A stretch of 64,000 nt of DNA, taken from positions 8,415,501 through 8,479,500 of the forward strand of contig CM076267.1 of the NCBI GenBank assembly GCA_038380795.1. The letters are read 5' to 3'. Positions within the stretch are counted from its first letter, which is position 1; each line of letters begins with the position of its first letter. The position numbers and the translations under genes were made by a program. The DNA is from Pyrocephalus nanus (lineage: Eukaryota > Chordata > Aves > Passeriformes > Tyrannidae). Positions 1 to 13,500 of the stretch are shown piece by piece. Below the pieces are notes generated by a model that was given only the letters and a program-made list of their open reading frames with translations, searched no databases and had not been told where the DNA came from.

Positions 1-2255
1 GGAAAGCTTTAAAACTTTTATCTAAAATTAATTCCATTTTATTTACAAATCCAACCAACTGCAGATTCAGCAGTGCCTGGAATTAGTCTCTGGTCCAGCT
101 GGAATGTGACTGAGATGGCAGCGAGCTTCCTAGCAGCTTCGGTCAGAGTTCTTGTGACCATGCACAGCACCGAAGCACAAACATCTAAGAAAAACTGTTG
201 CCCAAAATGTAAATTCCTGATAGGTTTTTACAGCTGCTGGAACAAAGACTTCTCAGATTAAATTCCATAATTCCACCTAAATTATGCCTTTCTGGATGTT
301 TTCACAGCTTCCAAATTTGCTAAGCCAGGTTCAATTTAACTCTTCATTTTCTAGCTTTTTTAAATGCCAACCATTTTCTTATTGTTATTTCTATGTCACT
401 GCTTTTCTGGCTTAGCAGTTACTTTGTTACTCAATGCAAAGCAAAACCATTTGAAAACCAGAGAAGACTGATAAATCTTGGAAACAAGAACTGGTGGAAT
501 ACATGATATTAGCTTCCTGCCAAAGAAAAGGAACCAGTCAACAAATAAGTGTACTCTAGCATACTATGCAAATTGTGTTTTCCTAAACTGACATGCAAGA
601 ATAAATTCCTGGCTTCAACCTTTAAAACATCCTCTGAATAGTCATTTTTGAAGCAAGTATTGTACAGAAAGTATGACATCACGTAAAAGTATTTATTTCT
701 GTCTATAAACTGAAATAATGGATTGATAAACCTTATGGTTACTGAATAAGAGGGGACCAGCTAACTGGTCAGCTGATAAGTTTTACTACTTCCATAAGGG
801 AAAAATCTGTTCTCTTGAAGAGCTGGGTCCCTGTTACCTAGGGAAAATTTAAAGTAGTAATTCTATTGTAAAGTTAAAATTGTTAATTCTGTTTTTAACA
901 GTGTGGTTATAACTGACACACAGAGATTACGGTCCTTATATCTTCAAAGGTGTTAGAAGTTAATAATGTGCATAAGCACCTCCATGGGTTCTATAATTGT
1001 ATTTTAAGTTGAATTTAAAAGTGGCTATTAAGATGCTTTTTGTTTTCTTTTAGGACACTTACTTTCACAGAACATTTTACTTGTAAAGAAAATGAGAGAA
1101 TAAGGAATTGCTCAGAAATTGCCTATGCCATGCTGGGCTTTGAAGCAAAATTCTCAAGATGAACTCTAATACTTAGAATGAGTCCAAAGAGCTCTCTTCC
1201 CTTTGCTCAGTCTCTCCCACACAATAGTTATAGAAATCAAGCCTCTGATACAGCAGTCTGCATGCTGACAGACTGGCTTTGAAAGGCTATGACAGAGAGG
1301 AACTGATGTGTGAGATGAGGAAAACAACAGTGAAGAAAATAAGCCACTTTAGATGACTCGGAATGCTGAAAAATATCTCACAGAGGTGATTCAGTCAGTA
1401 TCAAATCTGAGAATGATTCCTTAAAACCGAAAGGCAAATTGCTCCAGTTACTCAAAAAGCATAAATGCTGTAAAGATGGTATTTACCTGATCTGTTCCCT
1501 GCAGGAAACTGCTTTTATCTGCTTCCTTCAACCATTCAAAGAAAACTCGGCCTATTTTTTCTCACCTGATGTTAGTTTTAACTGTCAACATAGAAAACAG
1601 AGTTGGGCTCTCTATACTCTGGTGCTATTTTATTCCAGTAAGAACACATTCTATTTTCCCATCATGTCTACTAATGAGTGAGCATTCCACTAAAAGGCAC
1701 AGTTTAGTTATCAAGCCCTATGGAAATTTTTTTTTCAATGATGCACTAGACAAGGCATTAATATCCTCTAGTTCCTGGATCTGCAGTTCATGTCTGGAAT
1801 TTAGGCAGACTATTGCCTGAATTATGACTGCAATACTGGGGGAAAACTTCTTTCATATTCTAGAAAAGAGTCAAGAAGTACTGCACCCATTCATCTCCCA
1901 AGTCAAGAACAGAAAGACTGTGATTCAATAGAAAAAACGACCCCCAGAAGCATTTGGAGAGACTGAAAGCCAGTGAATCATCAGGGTTTTGGTAAAGCAT
2001 CACGACATGGACCAGATTAGGAAATCTGACATGATACAGAGAATCCAAGAGGAAAAGGTCCCTTGGAAAAATTATAAGATGCCTCATGACTACTGGGAGG
2101 ATAAGCTAATTTAACTGACCCCAAAGGGACAGTCAAAAAATACAGTTAGAAAGAAAAAGCACAAAAGTGATTCTTGGCTTTGTGTTTTAGAGTCCAATAT
2201 TGCCAGTGAAAATCCTAAGCATTCTCTTTTAAAAGCTCTTCATGCTTAATGAAAA

Positions 2256-2288
2256 TAAGGGCATATAAACAAGTAAGGGCATATAAAC
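2256..2288 (+). repeat. 18-base tandem duplication
   Basis: The unit taagggcatataaacaag occurs twice head to tail, the second copy truncated after 15 bases. The copies are identical over the shared part, so the duplication is recent or conserved. Confidence 0.95.
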
Positions 2289-3639
2289 ACTGAGCATTAA
2301 ACTTCATTAGGCTTTGAACCCATAGGGGCACAAGGATACAGACATTATGTATCTTATTAGTCATTTTCAAGAGACGAAATATGGAGAGGTGGTTTCTGGC
2401 TTGGGGAATAGTACAATACACAGCCCCTACATACCTTTATTTGTAATCCCTCCTTGATTAGTTACTATCTTTTATTTAGTAGAAGTACTTTTACTATTCA
2501 TGCTCTTAACTGCAGCTACTCTAATTTAGTGGCTACCCATGTTTAGAAGCCTCACCTTTAGCATAAGCTTCAGATTAAAGTAATTACATTTAATAGAAGC
2601 TGCCCACTCTGGAAGCCGCCCTTGATTTAGAGCTTCAAGGAGAGGCACTTAAATATAATAGAAGCCATGGCCTGAAAACGAAGTCTAGAACAAAGATTAG
2701 TTCATACACCCAGTCTAACACAATTTATAAGTGGGATGTGCCAATGAGATAGAATAGTTCCTGGAAAAGACTATACTTCATATTGAAATAAAACTTCATT
2801 TCTTGCTGAACAAAAGGACCACCATTGCAGTGTTCCATGCTAGCAGTCTGATTTTTTTTTTAGGCACATAAAGATTCATTATAAAGGACCTTCCATAAAA
2901 CTTTATGTTTGTTTTTAAAACCCCTATTAACTTATTTGCTGGATGGGTCAGTATTTGACACAGATTTCCAGTACAGTTGGAAGGTACAGAGTGGGACAAT
3001 ATCCTAGAAATCACTCAAAACACCTCTGCCAATAATGGACCTCCAAAATGAACTAGGATGATCAGTCTCATAAAAAGAAAAAAAAAAAAAAAAGAAAACA
3101 AGGTCACCAGGGATGACCCCTTGGTTTCTGATTATAATGTACATATTTCACTTCACCAAAAAAGAGATCCCACAGTCAGTCCCAAAGACCCAGCCAAAAG
3201 GGACAGCAACCAGTGATGCTCAAACTCAAACACTTCCATTGACAGGCACAGCTTGTCCATGCAAATCAACACGTCTTTCCCTATATCTTGAGGTCTATTC
3301 TGGAAACAACCATCAACCCAAAGCTGAGATCCTGCACACTTTGCATGCCAAAAGCTGCCATATCCCTACCCAGCTCTGACTCCAGTGAAGACAGAAGCCA
3401 GTTTTTCTGCCGTCTCATAAGTCAATCACAAGGGCAAACAGGCTGGACTGCATTTGCCTGTTCCCCTGATCAGAAGCATAGATTCTGGACTGCTTTCCTG
3501 TTGCTGAGCAGGGCAATAGTTTTTCAGTCTCATTTCAACCTTCTCAGTGCTTCCTCAAGGTATACAGATTAGGATAAAGAATTATAACATAATTTTAGCA
3601 AGAATAAATAAATTACATATAGTAATATGCAATTAAATC

Positions 3640-3681
3640 ATAATAGAAGTATATTAAATTATAATGTAAGTATATTATAAT
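3640..3681 (+). repeat. 21-base AT-rich imperfect tandem pair
   Basis: Two adjacent 21-base units sharing 'aagtatatta', differing at about four positions, within a 140-base very AT-rich stretch (3580-3720). Confidence 0.85.
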
Positions 3682-3946
3682 GCTACATGCTGTTCTTATT
3701 ATAATTACAGCAAACTATATATGCCAGACATGGCAATGAATGTTTACTTTGCACGTAAATGAAAGCTGTGATTTTTTTCAGCTGTTTGTTTGATGCTGAA
3801 ATTCTTCCTGTTCTCCTCCTATAAAAAAAAAGAAAATTAAGCCATCCAGACTGAATTGATCTATACTTATAAGTAATTCAAATGCTACATGGAAAGATTT
3901 AAATAAATATTGTAAACATTCCATTTGGCTTTTCAACTGACCTCAG

Positions 3947-4042
3947 CATGGTCCAAGTTCTACTCAGACAGTTCAGGCACTGTATCAGTTAAAGAAGGAA
4001 GACTCTTAATGAAGGAGCTAAGCTCACTCTTTAGAAAATACA
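3947..4042 (+). other. Speculative exon-like segment reading as a degenerate EF-hand
   Basis: A 96-base open segment is bounded by a plausible splice acceptor (pyrimidine-rich cttttcaactgacctcag) and a canonical donor core (gtaagt at 4043). In the open frame it reads W-S-K-F, then the 12-residue loop YSDSSGTVSVKE, then an amphipathic GRLLMKELSSLFRKY. The loop matches the EF-hand pattern at position 3 (D), 5 (S), 6 (G), 8 (V) and 12 (E), but position 1, normally Asp, is Tyr. Both ends would be phase 1. The layout resembles the second EF-hand of calbindin/secretagogin-type proteins (W-R-K-Y-D-x-D-x-S-G). However, no partner exon could be convincingly found, many chance acceptor-donor pairs exist in 64 kb, and the length differs from the exons I recall in that family. 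A decayed exon, a true exon of an unrecognised gene, or coincidence are all possible. Confidence 0.2.
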
Positions 4043-4214
4043 GTAAGTACAAGGTATTTTTACTTGTAGTCCAGTGTTACCTACTTGGCAGCCAACACAC
4101 CAGATCTCATCCCTGGTACAACTACACTTGTCCCCCATCTTTTAAGAATAAAGGTTGTGCTTGAGACTGCTTAAGGACATCTAAATGTCTAATTCCTTGA
4201 GCTCTACTGAAAGG

Positions 4215-4249
4215 AAAACAAACAAACAAACAAACAAACAAACAAAAAA
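4215..4249 (+). repeat. (CAAA)n microsatellite
   Basis: About seven uninterrupted CAAA units followed by a short A run. Confidence 0.97.
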
Positions 4250-5883
4250 GTAGTTGTTTTCTGTTTGAACCTACTGATTTCATATTGCCAAATTTTAGAA
4301 ATCACAACAGACTATGCTAGAAATAAAGTGTCATTGGCTGACAGAGATGGGTAACTCACAGGAGCACTGCCTACTTTATGATCACGTTGCTCTTGCCCTG
4401 TGATCAGTGAGATTCTGAATGTATTTTGCAGCAATGAATAATAAATAAACATTCTTTCAAAATGAGTCTTTGAATGCCCCTAAATTTTTTTGCAGTTTTA
4501 AAGGTTTTATTTCTGGTGAAATTACAGCAATGAAATGGTTTGCCTTAGGCTGACCTTAGTGAATTCCAGGCCAAAAATCCCAAAACCATCTTACAGTATC
4601 TGGTGCAAACTGTGAGTACAAATAGCTTTCAGCATCAAGCAAGAGACAACTGTCAATGAAATGACTAAATTTTACAGCCCTTCTTACTGATGAGTTCTTG
4701 AAGTATTAAAAACATTGATTTAGAGGAGGGAGCAGTGGACAGAAATCTATTAGAAAGCAAGAAATATGCCATGACTATGAAATCAATGCAGTTGGCAAAC
4801 AGAGGGACAGAAAAATGCAATCATCTTTAAAGTGACATTGAAAGAAAACGTGAAATAGGGCTTTCAAACAGATGGGCTGAACCACAAACCTTCACTGTAA
4901 GAATGAAGCATCAAGCAGTCATTAATTAATTTCTGTAGGAACCAGCACAATAAATGAAATCAGCTTGTGATGAGCTTTGTTAGATAGCTAGGTTAAACTT
5001 GTTGCTGTTTGCTAAGCAACTACTCCATCTTGTCAGTGTTAAAAGAGAAATGCAGGCACTGTTAGGAGAGAACAGAGACATGGCACATTTGCCTCTACAA
5101 TTGCCACTGTCACAACAGCAAAGGAAGCTGAGCCCAGTCAAGATCACTGACACCAAACCCTCCGAACAGCTCTGTTTGAAATCACAGGTTGGAAATAATG
5201 CCTCATATAGGCACACAGAGAGGGACCTCATGTTTGAAAGGTGTCTGGGATTTCTCAACGTGAGAATCTCAGGGGAGAAAATTTTGTAGTAAGGAACAAT
5301 ATTCCAGGATTTTAAGTTTACTACAAAATTCCTGTATACCTTGCTAGGGCCAGAATTTTGCCTGACTATGCAGACTCAAACACATCTATCAAAACCTTAT
5401 CACGCTTGATATTTTATACAAGACTTTTGTCCTGTTCCTGCCCAAAGAACACGTAGTCCGTGAAAATAGCTTTTCCTGGTGATGATGAGGAGAAAGAAAT
5501 CCTCTCTCACCACTGCACTTTGCCAAAAAAAGTTGTAAAATAATTATGGAAGCCCAGTATTTCAGTCTGTTACATCCTTAGTGACTAGATCGCATTTTTT
5601 CCACCCTCCTTTATCTCCCTCTAGTATTTCTTTCACCTAAAAGACTTCAAATCATATAAGCTGGCTGCTATATTTATTAGGCATCCTCAATACATTAAAG
5701 CATTGTTCCCTGTGAAATGTGCTGTTAACTGTTACCTTGGTTAGTAATTTAATTTAATAGGATGGTGACAACACATTGACATTGTGCAGGTTTGTGACCT
5801 AATGATTTATGAGACAAGTTACATTTGCAGACACATTGATTTTGGTAACTGTGCAATGAACAGAAATGAGGAGCAATTTTAAC

Positions 5884-5902
5884 TTTTTTTTTTTTTTTTT
5901 TT
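5884..5902 (+). repeat. Poly-T run of 19
   Basis: Uninterrupted T run. No element body is visible on the minus-strand upstream side. Confidence 0.95.
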
Positions 5903-8900
5903 AAACATCTTTCTCTCCTCCTTTCCCAGTATTACTTTATACACGGAATGGCCTCTTTTAAAGCTCACTGACAGTTTGAAAAAAAAGTTTTAGGTCATGG
6001 CATTATTTTTTGAATGGTTTGTAAAACCTTGAACACTTGAGAAGCCCTGTGCATCCCAACAAGTGTCAATTAATGTGTTGCACATCACTGGCCCTCAGAA
6101 GTGAAACAATAAAATGCACTGACTGTAGTAAACCAATTTAAACAATGGTGATATCTCTGTGCCCTGATGCTCAGATGATATAAGGACAATCCCATCACAT
6201 GCAGAGTGCTTTCCTGCATCAACTGGCTAACACAGATGGACACGTTTAGGAAGAGTTGGCCCTGTTCAGTGGGACTAAATCTGGTGGGAATCAGGATCCT
6301 TCAGGGCTCAGAGCAGAAATACTTTGCTGTGTTGCTGCATAACCACACCATCCTCACAGGAATCTCATCAGGTAAATCGGATAGGGTGAATGGAGAGGAG
6401 TGGGGACATGCTAGGGGAGACAACTGTCTGCAGACAGAAGAGGTGATAATAGAAATTGCCCTACTTTTTTCCCCATCTAGTCCCTAGCTGTGAGAACAAA
6501 GCACACCGACTCTGTGGCATGGGAGAAAGTACACAAACATTTGCCATCAAAAATAAGCTGCAATGAAAGGGAAAAGTTTGTGTGTGTCACAGGCAGTAAC
6601 CAATGGCCAAGGCAGGCGATGGCTGAGAGCAGAGAAGGTATCTGTGACAGCACTGACAGCAACACCTGGCTTTTTCTGCAGATCAGAAGCTACTGGAGAG
6701 TGACAAACCCCAGGTGTAGCTCCACCAGGAAACATCTTACCTTGCTACTGCTTAGCAATGTTTCTGACACAGGCAGAGAGGGGACTCACACAGCAGCTGG
6801 CACCAGCCTCCTGGGAAATGGTGTGATGCAGCAGAAACATCAGGGGTTAAACAAGCACTTTCCAGTGTATAACTGAACTCATGCATAGCTAGGAACCATG
6901 CAGATACCAATTAATGCTGGCATAATACAGTGAAACAGGGAGCATCTTCCTCTACTCTATATCCAGTGAGAAAAAAATCACATGCTGATCAGATAGACCC
7001 GTAAACTGAAGCTGAAAGTCAGAGATTACACCATGCTAGGACCATAATACTGCATAATCCATCTTAAATCTAAATGATCTCTTGTTCTTTCAAAATTTAT
7101 CCCAGTTTAAATCTTCACAGCTGATCCATATTTTCCAAAGGATTAATGGAAGGACTACCCTTCCTTTCCCAGCTCCTGTCCTCATTATGACACTCTCATG
7201 TGTAGCACAGCAAGTCATGTTCATCTGCTGTTAGCAATTGAGTTCTGTTCCTCAGTTCAACCTGCTTCAATCTATGTCATACCACCTCGCAGTTACATCC
7301 ACTCCAGTTTTATTTTAAACTATGTTCTCTTCCTCATTAAATATCTTTTCTAGCTTCAGTCAGATATGGATTTTTTATGCCTATGACAGCATTTCATTAT
7401 GGTTTAAAATATTGCTTCGTCCACTTTGCAAACTCCATCAGATTACTTGTATCCTCACCCTTTTTAATTTCTTCTGACATTTCCTTGCTAACATTGTCCT
7501 AAAGTGAGAAAAAAAGGTGTGTTTTTTAAGGGATGTGTCTTTCTATATATTGGTACATCCTTAAATTGCTGCATCTTACTTGCACAAAGTTAAGAGGATT
7601 TCTACTTGTCTCAGTACCACATCAATGAAAAATAGCAGAACTGACTCTGCCAGAGTCTTAATGAGAAGCAGAACACAATGGATGACACCCAGTTAAGTGC
7701 AATGCTGTGTCCCATCATTTGAGTTATCTCCTTCAGAGCTACCATGAGTATCTTTACACAGTGCATGTTGCCCTGTGTAGGCATAGCATAAAAGACACTT
7801 TAATGTGAGTTTGTGAGACAGAGGATTAATGATGGAGGCGATTTAAGAGAGAGAAGAAACTCAGGAGCCATAGGAAAAAAGGCAGACAATGCCAGAGAAG
7901 ACCTTTGGATTCACTGCTCTGTTATGGCAAACTTTCTTGTTAAAATCATAGGAAATGCAATAATAACAGCAGGGAATTATTGAGAACCTCCTGCTGCAAA
8001 AGCATAGGACATTATTACCAATCCTGTAGAACCATCAATTCCCACCATCACCAATGTGAATTTGACACTGGATTTATAAGCTTATTTTCAGTTTGCTAAA
8101 GAATAAGAATTTATGCAAAATGTACCTATTCATTGCTTCAGGGTAATATTTTTATCCATGTTCTAACATTAAATTAGGCTCTACCAAACATAACAACCTC
8201 TCACTGTTTTGAGTGTCTGGAGATTAGGACTGTTTGTTTCTCTGTCACAGACTCTTTACCTGATGTCTCCTTCACTTGGAGACAGATCTAATTAGGTACT
8301 TAAAAGTTAAGTGCTGCAATCTAGAACTTGAACAGAGTCACCAAGGGCTCAACAGGGATGGAGAGATCTCTAAACAGTGACTGAACTCACAGCAGCCACA
8401 AGTGCTGCATCCTGCTCTGGTGCAGTAATCTCGTGTCTGGAATACTCTCCTATAGGCAGAAAAGACCAGGATTAAAATTTTCTTATCCGCCCTGGGGCCC
8501 TGAAGCCCTGATCTCTTCCTTAAACTAGCAGGCTATCCACACTAAGTGGGTTTTATCCCTTTTACAGGCTCCTCCTCTGGCCCTGGAATCTCAGCTCCTA
8601 GATTTACATGGCACAACTTCTGTACATAGCATTGAAGAATAATGAGAAGAAATTGATGTTAGAAATTGCCAAAAGGATAGCATATATTTGAATTACTACT
8701 CAAGAAAAAGAATTATATAGGAAGACCCATATTTCCCAGTAGGGAATAAATACAGGCTTCTTATTCCAAAGGCCATAAGTTCCCATCATGTTTACGCAGA
8801 CGGTAATACATTAAACTGATTTGCAGAGAAAACCCCAGATGCTCTCATCCACTGTTGCAGTTAGAGGCTAGAAAGCAGACAGAGAACTGTACAACCCTTA

Positions 8901-9910
8901 CAAACAAGTCTTTCTAAATTATGTACAATTCCTAAATGTTTGCTAACTTCCTGGTACTCTGATTATCACAGCAGTGACAGCAATAACCTTGCCAAACATA
9001 TGGAAAATTAGAAATCTGAGCATTTTCAATCATGGTTATTTCACTCTGAAATAATTTACTCACTTCAGGAAAATCTTTCCAATTCTCAGACTTTTCAGTC
9101 CTACTGAAAGTCTATCAAGATCCTAGGGAAAAATCCTCTATTTACTACTTAGTTGTAAGGCACCATGGCTGTTGAATATCACAGGAGGCCTCTCATTTAC
9201 CTTCATTCTTCTTCATATCACAGTATGGCTTAAAGATACTGAAAATGATGGAGAAGGTAAATGTTGAACTCAACATACTGTGCAGCAAAACCAGTTGTTG
9301 CTATAAACACATTATGACCACACAACTCAGTGCAACACCTAAGTTTTACCCCCATTATCTGCAGTGTAACTAAACAAGGTGAAGTGACATTAAATATGAC
9401 AGAGGAAAACGCAGGTATTTCCCCAACATCTGTCATGAAATCTTCAGCTGAACTGGCAAGAAAAAACAGATCTAAATTTCAGTCTAGTAACAAAATAATA
9501 TTTCTAAAATCTGCCCAAACTGCTAAGTGGTCTTCAGGCCACCATATGAGCATTTAGAAGGTTAGTCCGCACACTGCAAATTCCCACCTTGTTAATTTCT
9601 ATTTAAGAGAATCTCATAAAGGTATATTAACTAAGCTTATAACATCTCTACCCACAATCTAGTGTTCCAGCCATCAAGTACTTCAGTTGCAACAGCCTCA
9701 GGAAGTATTACACACCAAGAAAATACCAAATTTTTTTTCAAACTATAGAGGGGATTACATTCAGTTTTAAGATGAAGTCTGTGTTAGTGGATATGATCTA
9801 TACAGCCCCTGTGGAAATGAGTCTTTTTGAAATATCTTAGGAGAAACATGATTTTATATTTCCCTTAATAAGACCTGCCATTGGGCTCTTTATGATTATT
9901 GTTGTTGTTA

Positions 9911-9938
9911 ATCATCATCATCATCATCATCATCATCA
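9911..9938 (+). repeat. (ATC)n microsatellite
   Basis: Nine perfect ATC units, directly preceded by a short GTT triplet run (gttgttgtta), so a compound trinucleotide repeat. It is likely length-variable between individuals. Confidence 0.97.
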
Positions 9939-10450
9939 GGGTTTTTGCAAGCAGCTCCAGCCAGCTCAATCCTGGCATTCAACCTAAGGTTCATTTTTCA
10001 GCCCACTGCCTCAAGCACCCTTTCCACAGCAGAGCCACAGGGAATCTTGGTTGGACAGTCACAGGGTATCTCCCTTGGCAAAAATCAGCACCAGCAGAGA
10101 TGACCTATCCTGTTTGTCAGCAAACACAATAGAAATGACAGCACTGCAGACTCACATATGCACAGACACACATAAATTACTTTTCAAAGCAGCAGGAAGC
10201 CAGGACCACTCCTTGTGCGGTGTGATCGCAGGCAAAGTCTTACATGATGGGACAGTGGAAAGATGACAATTTTGAAGATAAATATGTAGTCCATATCATC
10301 CAAGTAGGAAGTGTTCAAAGCAGCTTGATTTGTTGCAGCTGCACAGAAACCAAAGTAGTCATCATTTAGTAAAATAACAGAGGAGACTCTCCAACATATA
10401 CTCAAGAAATCAAAGAATTATTATAACCTTTGTCTAGCTTTGATTTTGCC

Positions 10451-10510
10451 TTTTTTGTGTGTGTTTTTTGTTTGTTGGTTTTTGGTGTTTTGTTGTTGGT
10501 TTTTTTTTCC
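10451..10510. repeat. T/G-rich low-complexity tract
   Basis: About 60 bases made only of T and G up to the final two C bases, mixing gtgtgtg, tttg and ttgg units. On the minus strand it reads as CAAA-like, similar in type to the A-rich tract at 19811. Confidence 0.9.
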
Positions 10511-13500
10511 TTTCTGAGAAAATATAGTTTGAAAACCTAATCTGGAATCACAAAAACAATAGGCAAGCATCACAAAACTGCCGACTAAAATTACTTTATA
10601 TAAATGGTAACACCAATGACTGTTATGTTTTGGAAAAAGATACCAAAATAATTTTGAAACATGCTTCTAAGAGAAGTCTGATCTAGTCTAATGGAAAAGT
10701 GGGAGTAAAAACAAAAAAAGATGCTAACTAAATCAATTACAAATCAAATACTCTTAAATGGAAAAGATTAATTTCTGCAGTCAGTTCTAAGTAATTGAAA
10801 TACTTTTTGATCTTGGTTGTTTTCAGAATTGCTTGGAAATGAAGATGAGTGTTCCTTCTTGTCTAACTGCAGTTTGTTCTTAAACTGCAAGTAAAATTGT
10901 AGTTATAGATACACAGTAACTAACACGAAATCACAACTGTTTTAGATGCGCTCTAGATACTACCAAAAAAAAGCTTTTTATTACATCAAACAAGCAGACT
11001 GGAATTAATCAATGTACTGAATTTATACTACAGTGAACACAGCTTAGCAATAATTGATCCAATAGCAGGCGTATGTGTAAAATCCAAATACAGGTTTAAT
11101 AAATTAGACTAGCTTGCTAATTTTCACTTTAGGTGCTCATTTATAATCATAATGTCTCAAACATGCATCACCACATATCTTGAAAAGGCTATTCCTGGGC
11201 TGACAACTTTTTCTGCAAAAGTATATCTGTTTGCCATGTACCAGAATGCCTCCATTTGTTATTTGCGAAATAAGTATACTCTCACAAAATTAAGACAAAT
11301 TATCTACATCCATTTTGTAGAGCAAAACAAAACATTTTCCTACAGCCTCATTTCACAGAGCAGGGCACTCTCTGTGGCTGTTTGGTGGGTGAAAATCTGA
11401 GCTGGGGCAGGAGCCCAGCAGCAGGCACAGAAGTCAACTTCAGCCCAGTGAGCCATGGCGTCCTTCCTATCCACCTGCTGTGGTGAGATGAGTTTCTCCA
11501 GGGAACAATTCAGATTTGGAGCCTAATATGGAGTTGTTTCAAATCTCTTGTCTCCCCCCCATTGCCTAGAAAAGGAGTCTAGAAAGGTTAATTTTGTAGC
11601 GTAGAGTTGCCCCCAACTGTGGCTCATGGACTAAGGCATATGTTGAGACTCATGAAGAGCTCGATTCTCCTCTACTCCTGTGGTATCAGGAAGCTCCAAC
11701 ACCCCCGGATAACACAATGTTTCCTTTTGGGACACTTAAGTTATGATACTAATTTAAGACACTCAACACTCTCCAGTGGGCTCTTGGGATGCCACAGAAA
11801 TCTGCTGGACTACTCCTTTTCCCATTTTTTTGCACTGCCACCATATTTCCAGTAACAGGGGCAGAGCTTAGAGACAAGTTTCCAGAGTAGATGACCAAGC
11901 AGCAAGTTTCTAAAACCTCTGAGGTGACCTGCTTCTACATCGTGATGCCATTTCCATTCAAGGGCAAGGACAGTCTGACATCCCACGCAGAAAACTCACT
12001 GTTGTTCCTTTAGGGATGTACTTGTTGGGAAATGTCAGTAAGCAAAGCAAACAGCTGGCTGTCAAGTCTAAATTCAGCTCTGTATGCAGAAATGAATAAG
12101 AAAATTTCAGTCTCTCTGGGTAAAGGTGTGAAATTATGATACCTAAAACTGGATTTCAACTAGAAAGGCATATGTAAACCATATTTTCTTATAGTGCTTG
12201 AAGCTGAAATCAGATATTAACTTCTAAAGCTACAGCAAAGCTGAAAAACTGCCTTGAGGGAAACTGTGACGAATTGCTAGATATGGACCTGCCTGCCAGT
12301 TCTAGCTCTGGGATCACCTCACTTCCCAAGAAGGCTGGCAAAGGGCAAGGTTGGGGAATTGCAGGGACAGAGCAAAAGCTGGTCCCTGGATAATTACTAT
12401 TTTCCTTTAAACACTCCAGACAACAGCAACACTCCAAAAACTTTAATCCAAAAACTCAGAATCTTTGGCTTAAAACTCATCTTTTCCAGAAACCACTGGT
12501 GGACAAGGGTCTTCAGGAAGGCTAAGCAGGAAAACAAACAGAAGAAATACAATTATTTTTCCCAAGTATAACTATATCATTAACTACAGTAAACCACTGC
12601 AATTGAACAAGTGGGAAATTCCATTTCTGTACACTTTTTTTCTGAATTCTCAGAATTATTCATGAAAAGTATCTTGTATCTGACAAATCAGAAAATTTCA
12701 TTAACCAGAAACTGATGACACTGAACAGTTGTTAGGACAAGTTTATCTAAAAGCCTAGGACCAGTGCTCTTCCAACACTTCCACTGCAGTAATGTGTTTG
12801 GGTTATCATGACTGACAACAAATGTAATCTCATCTGTCCTATTTGCCTTTCAGTCATGAATTACCAGCTTTTTTCTTGGTATTCTGAGAGAATTTTAAAT
12901 TTTTTAAAAGATATTTTAAAAGAATATCAAGTACCTCCATATTTTGCTTCCCTGTTTCCTCTGCCTCCACCTAAACAATTAGTCTGAAAATATGTATATT
13001 AATGAACCTACAGATAGATGCTAAGTTACAGCTAATGTAGGTGTTTAACAATACATGTTAAACCCAAGCTAGTGAGGAATAATTTACGCTGAGATGTCTT
13101 CAAATGTTTAGAAAAGATTCCTAATACAGCTGAGTGGAAGAAGACTGTTCCATTTTACACCTGAGCAACTGCCCAGCATGATTTCTTAGCGCTGAGGTTG
13201 GCACTGCAGCCCAGAAAGCCTGCAAGGATCTTGTCTTATCAGAGCTAATTAGTGAGAGAAGCATTACAGAGCATCACAGTGTGCTCTATGCCATGCAGGG
13301 AACACAGGACTTTTCAGCCAGAGCCACTCTTGTGTTGCAATCTCTTATTCTGTGTCTTTCAGGCAAGGAATAACCTTGTGGTACTGCTAAGGAACAAAGA
13401 GAATTGTATACACTGCTATTCTTTTGTTTCACTCTTGCTCTTTTACTGTGAGGCCAGAAGGGCACTGGACTGTGGTGCTGGTTCCTCAAGGCTGGCATTT

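Larger units (their letters stand above)
1..3946. other. Unique AT-rich DNA, no gene recognised
   Basis: No coding exon, RNA gene or clear transposon could be supported. The stretch holds an 18-base tandem duplication (2256-2288), a degenerate array of roughly 60-base units (2475-2665), a 16-base poly-A run (3078-3093) and a 21-base AT-rich tandem pair (3640-3681). Short reading frames are of chance length. Confidence 0.6.
4043..9895. other. Unique DNA, no gene recognised
   Basis: Besides the (CAAA)n repeat and a 19-base poly-T run (5884-5902), nothing recognisable is present. The part from about 6200 to 6870 is somewhat GC-richer, and reading frames there stay open up to 128 codons, but their translations match nothing I know and lack convincing splice signals. 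Confidence 0.55.

Noticed and set aside
4154..4166. ttgtgcttga matches the miR-218 seed.
   Set aside because: Only ten bases match and no precursor hairpin is present.
4528..4611. 84-base acceptor-donor segment (gtgagt at 4612) with an open frame.
   Set aside because: Acceptor has a weak pyrimidine tract and the peptide is unremarkable; such pairs are expected by chance.
6490..6876. 128-codon plus-strand open frame in a GC-richer stretch.
   Set aside because: No domain, no supporting splice signals, and the opposite strand is also open, pointing to composition rather than coding.
9224..9256. 33-base acceptor-donor segment reading D-T-E-N-D-G-E, a possible half EF-hand that could pair with the segment at 3947.
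   Set aside because: Too short to carry weight; the implied spacing to the first loop (19 residues) is shorter than usual for paired EF-hands, and position 3 is Glu. Likely a chance micro-exon.
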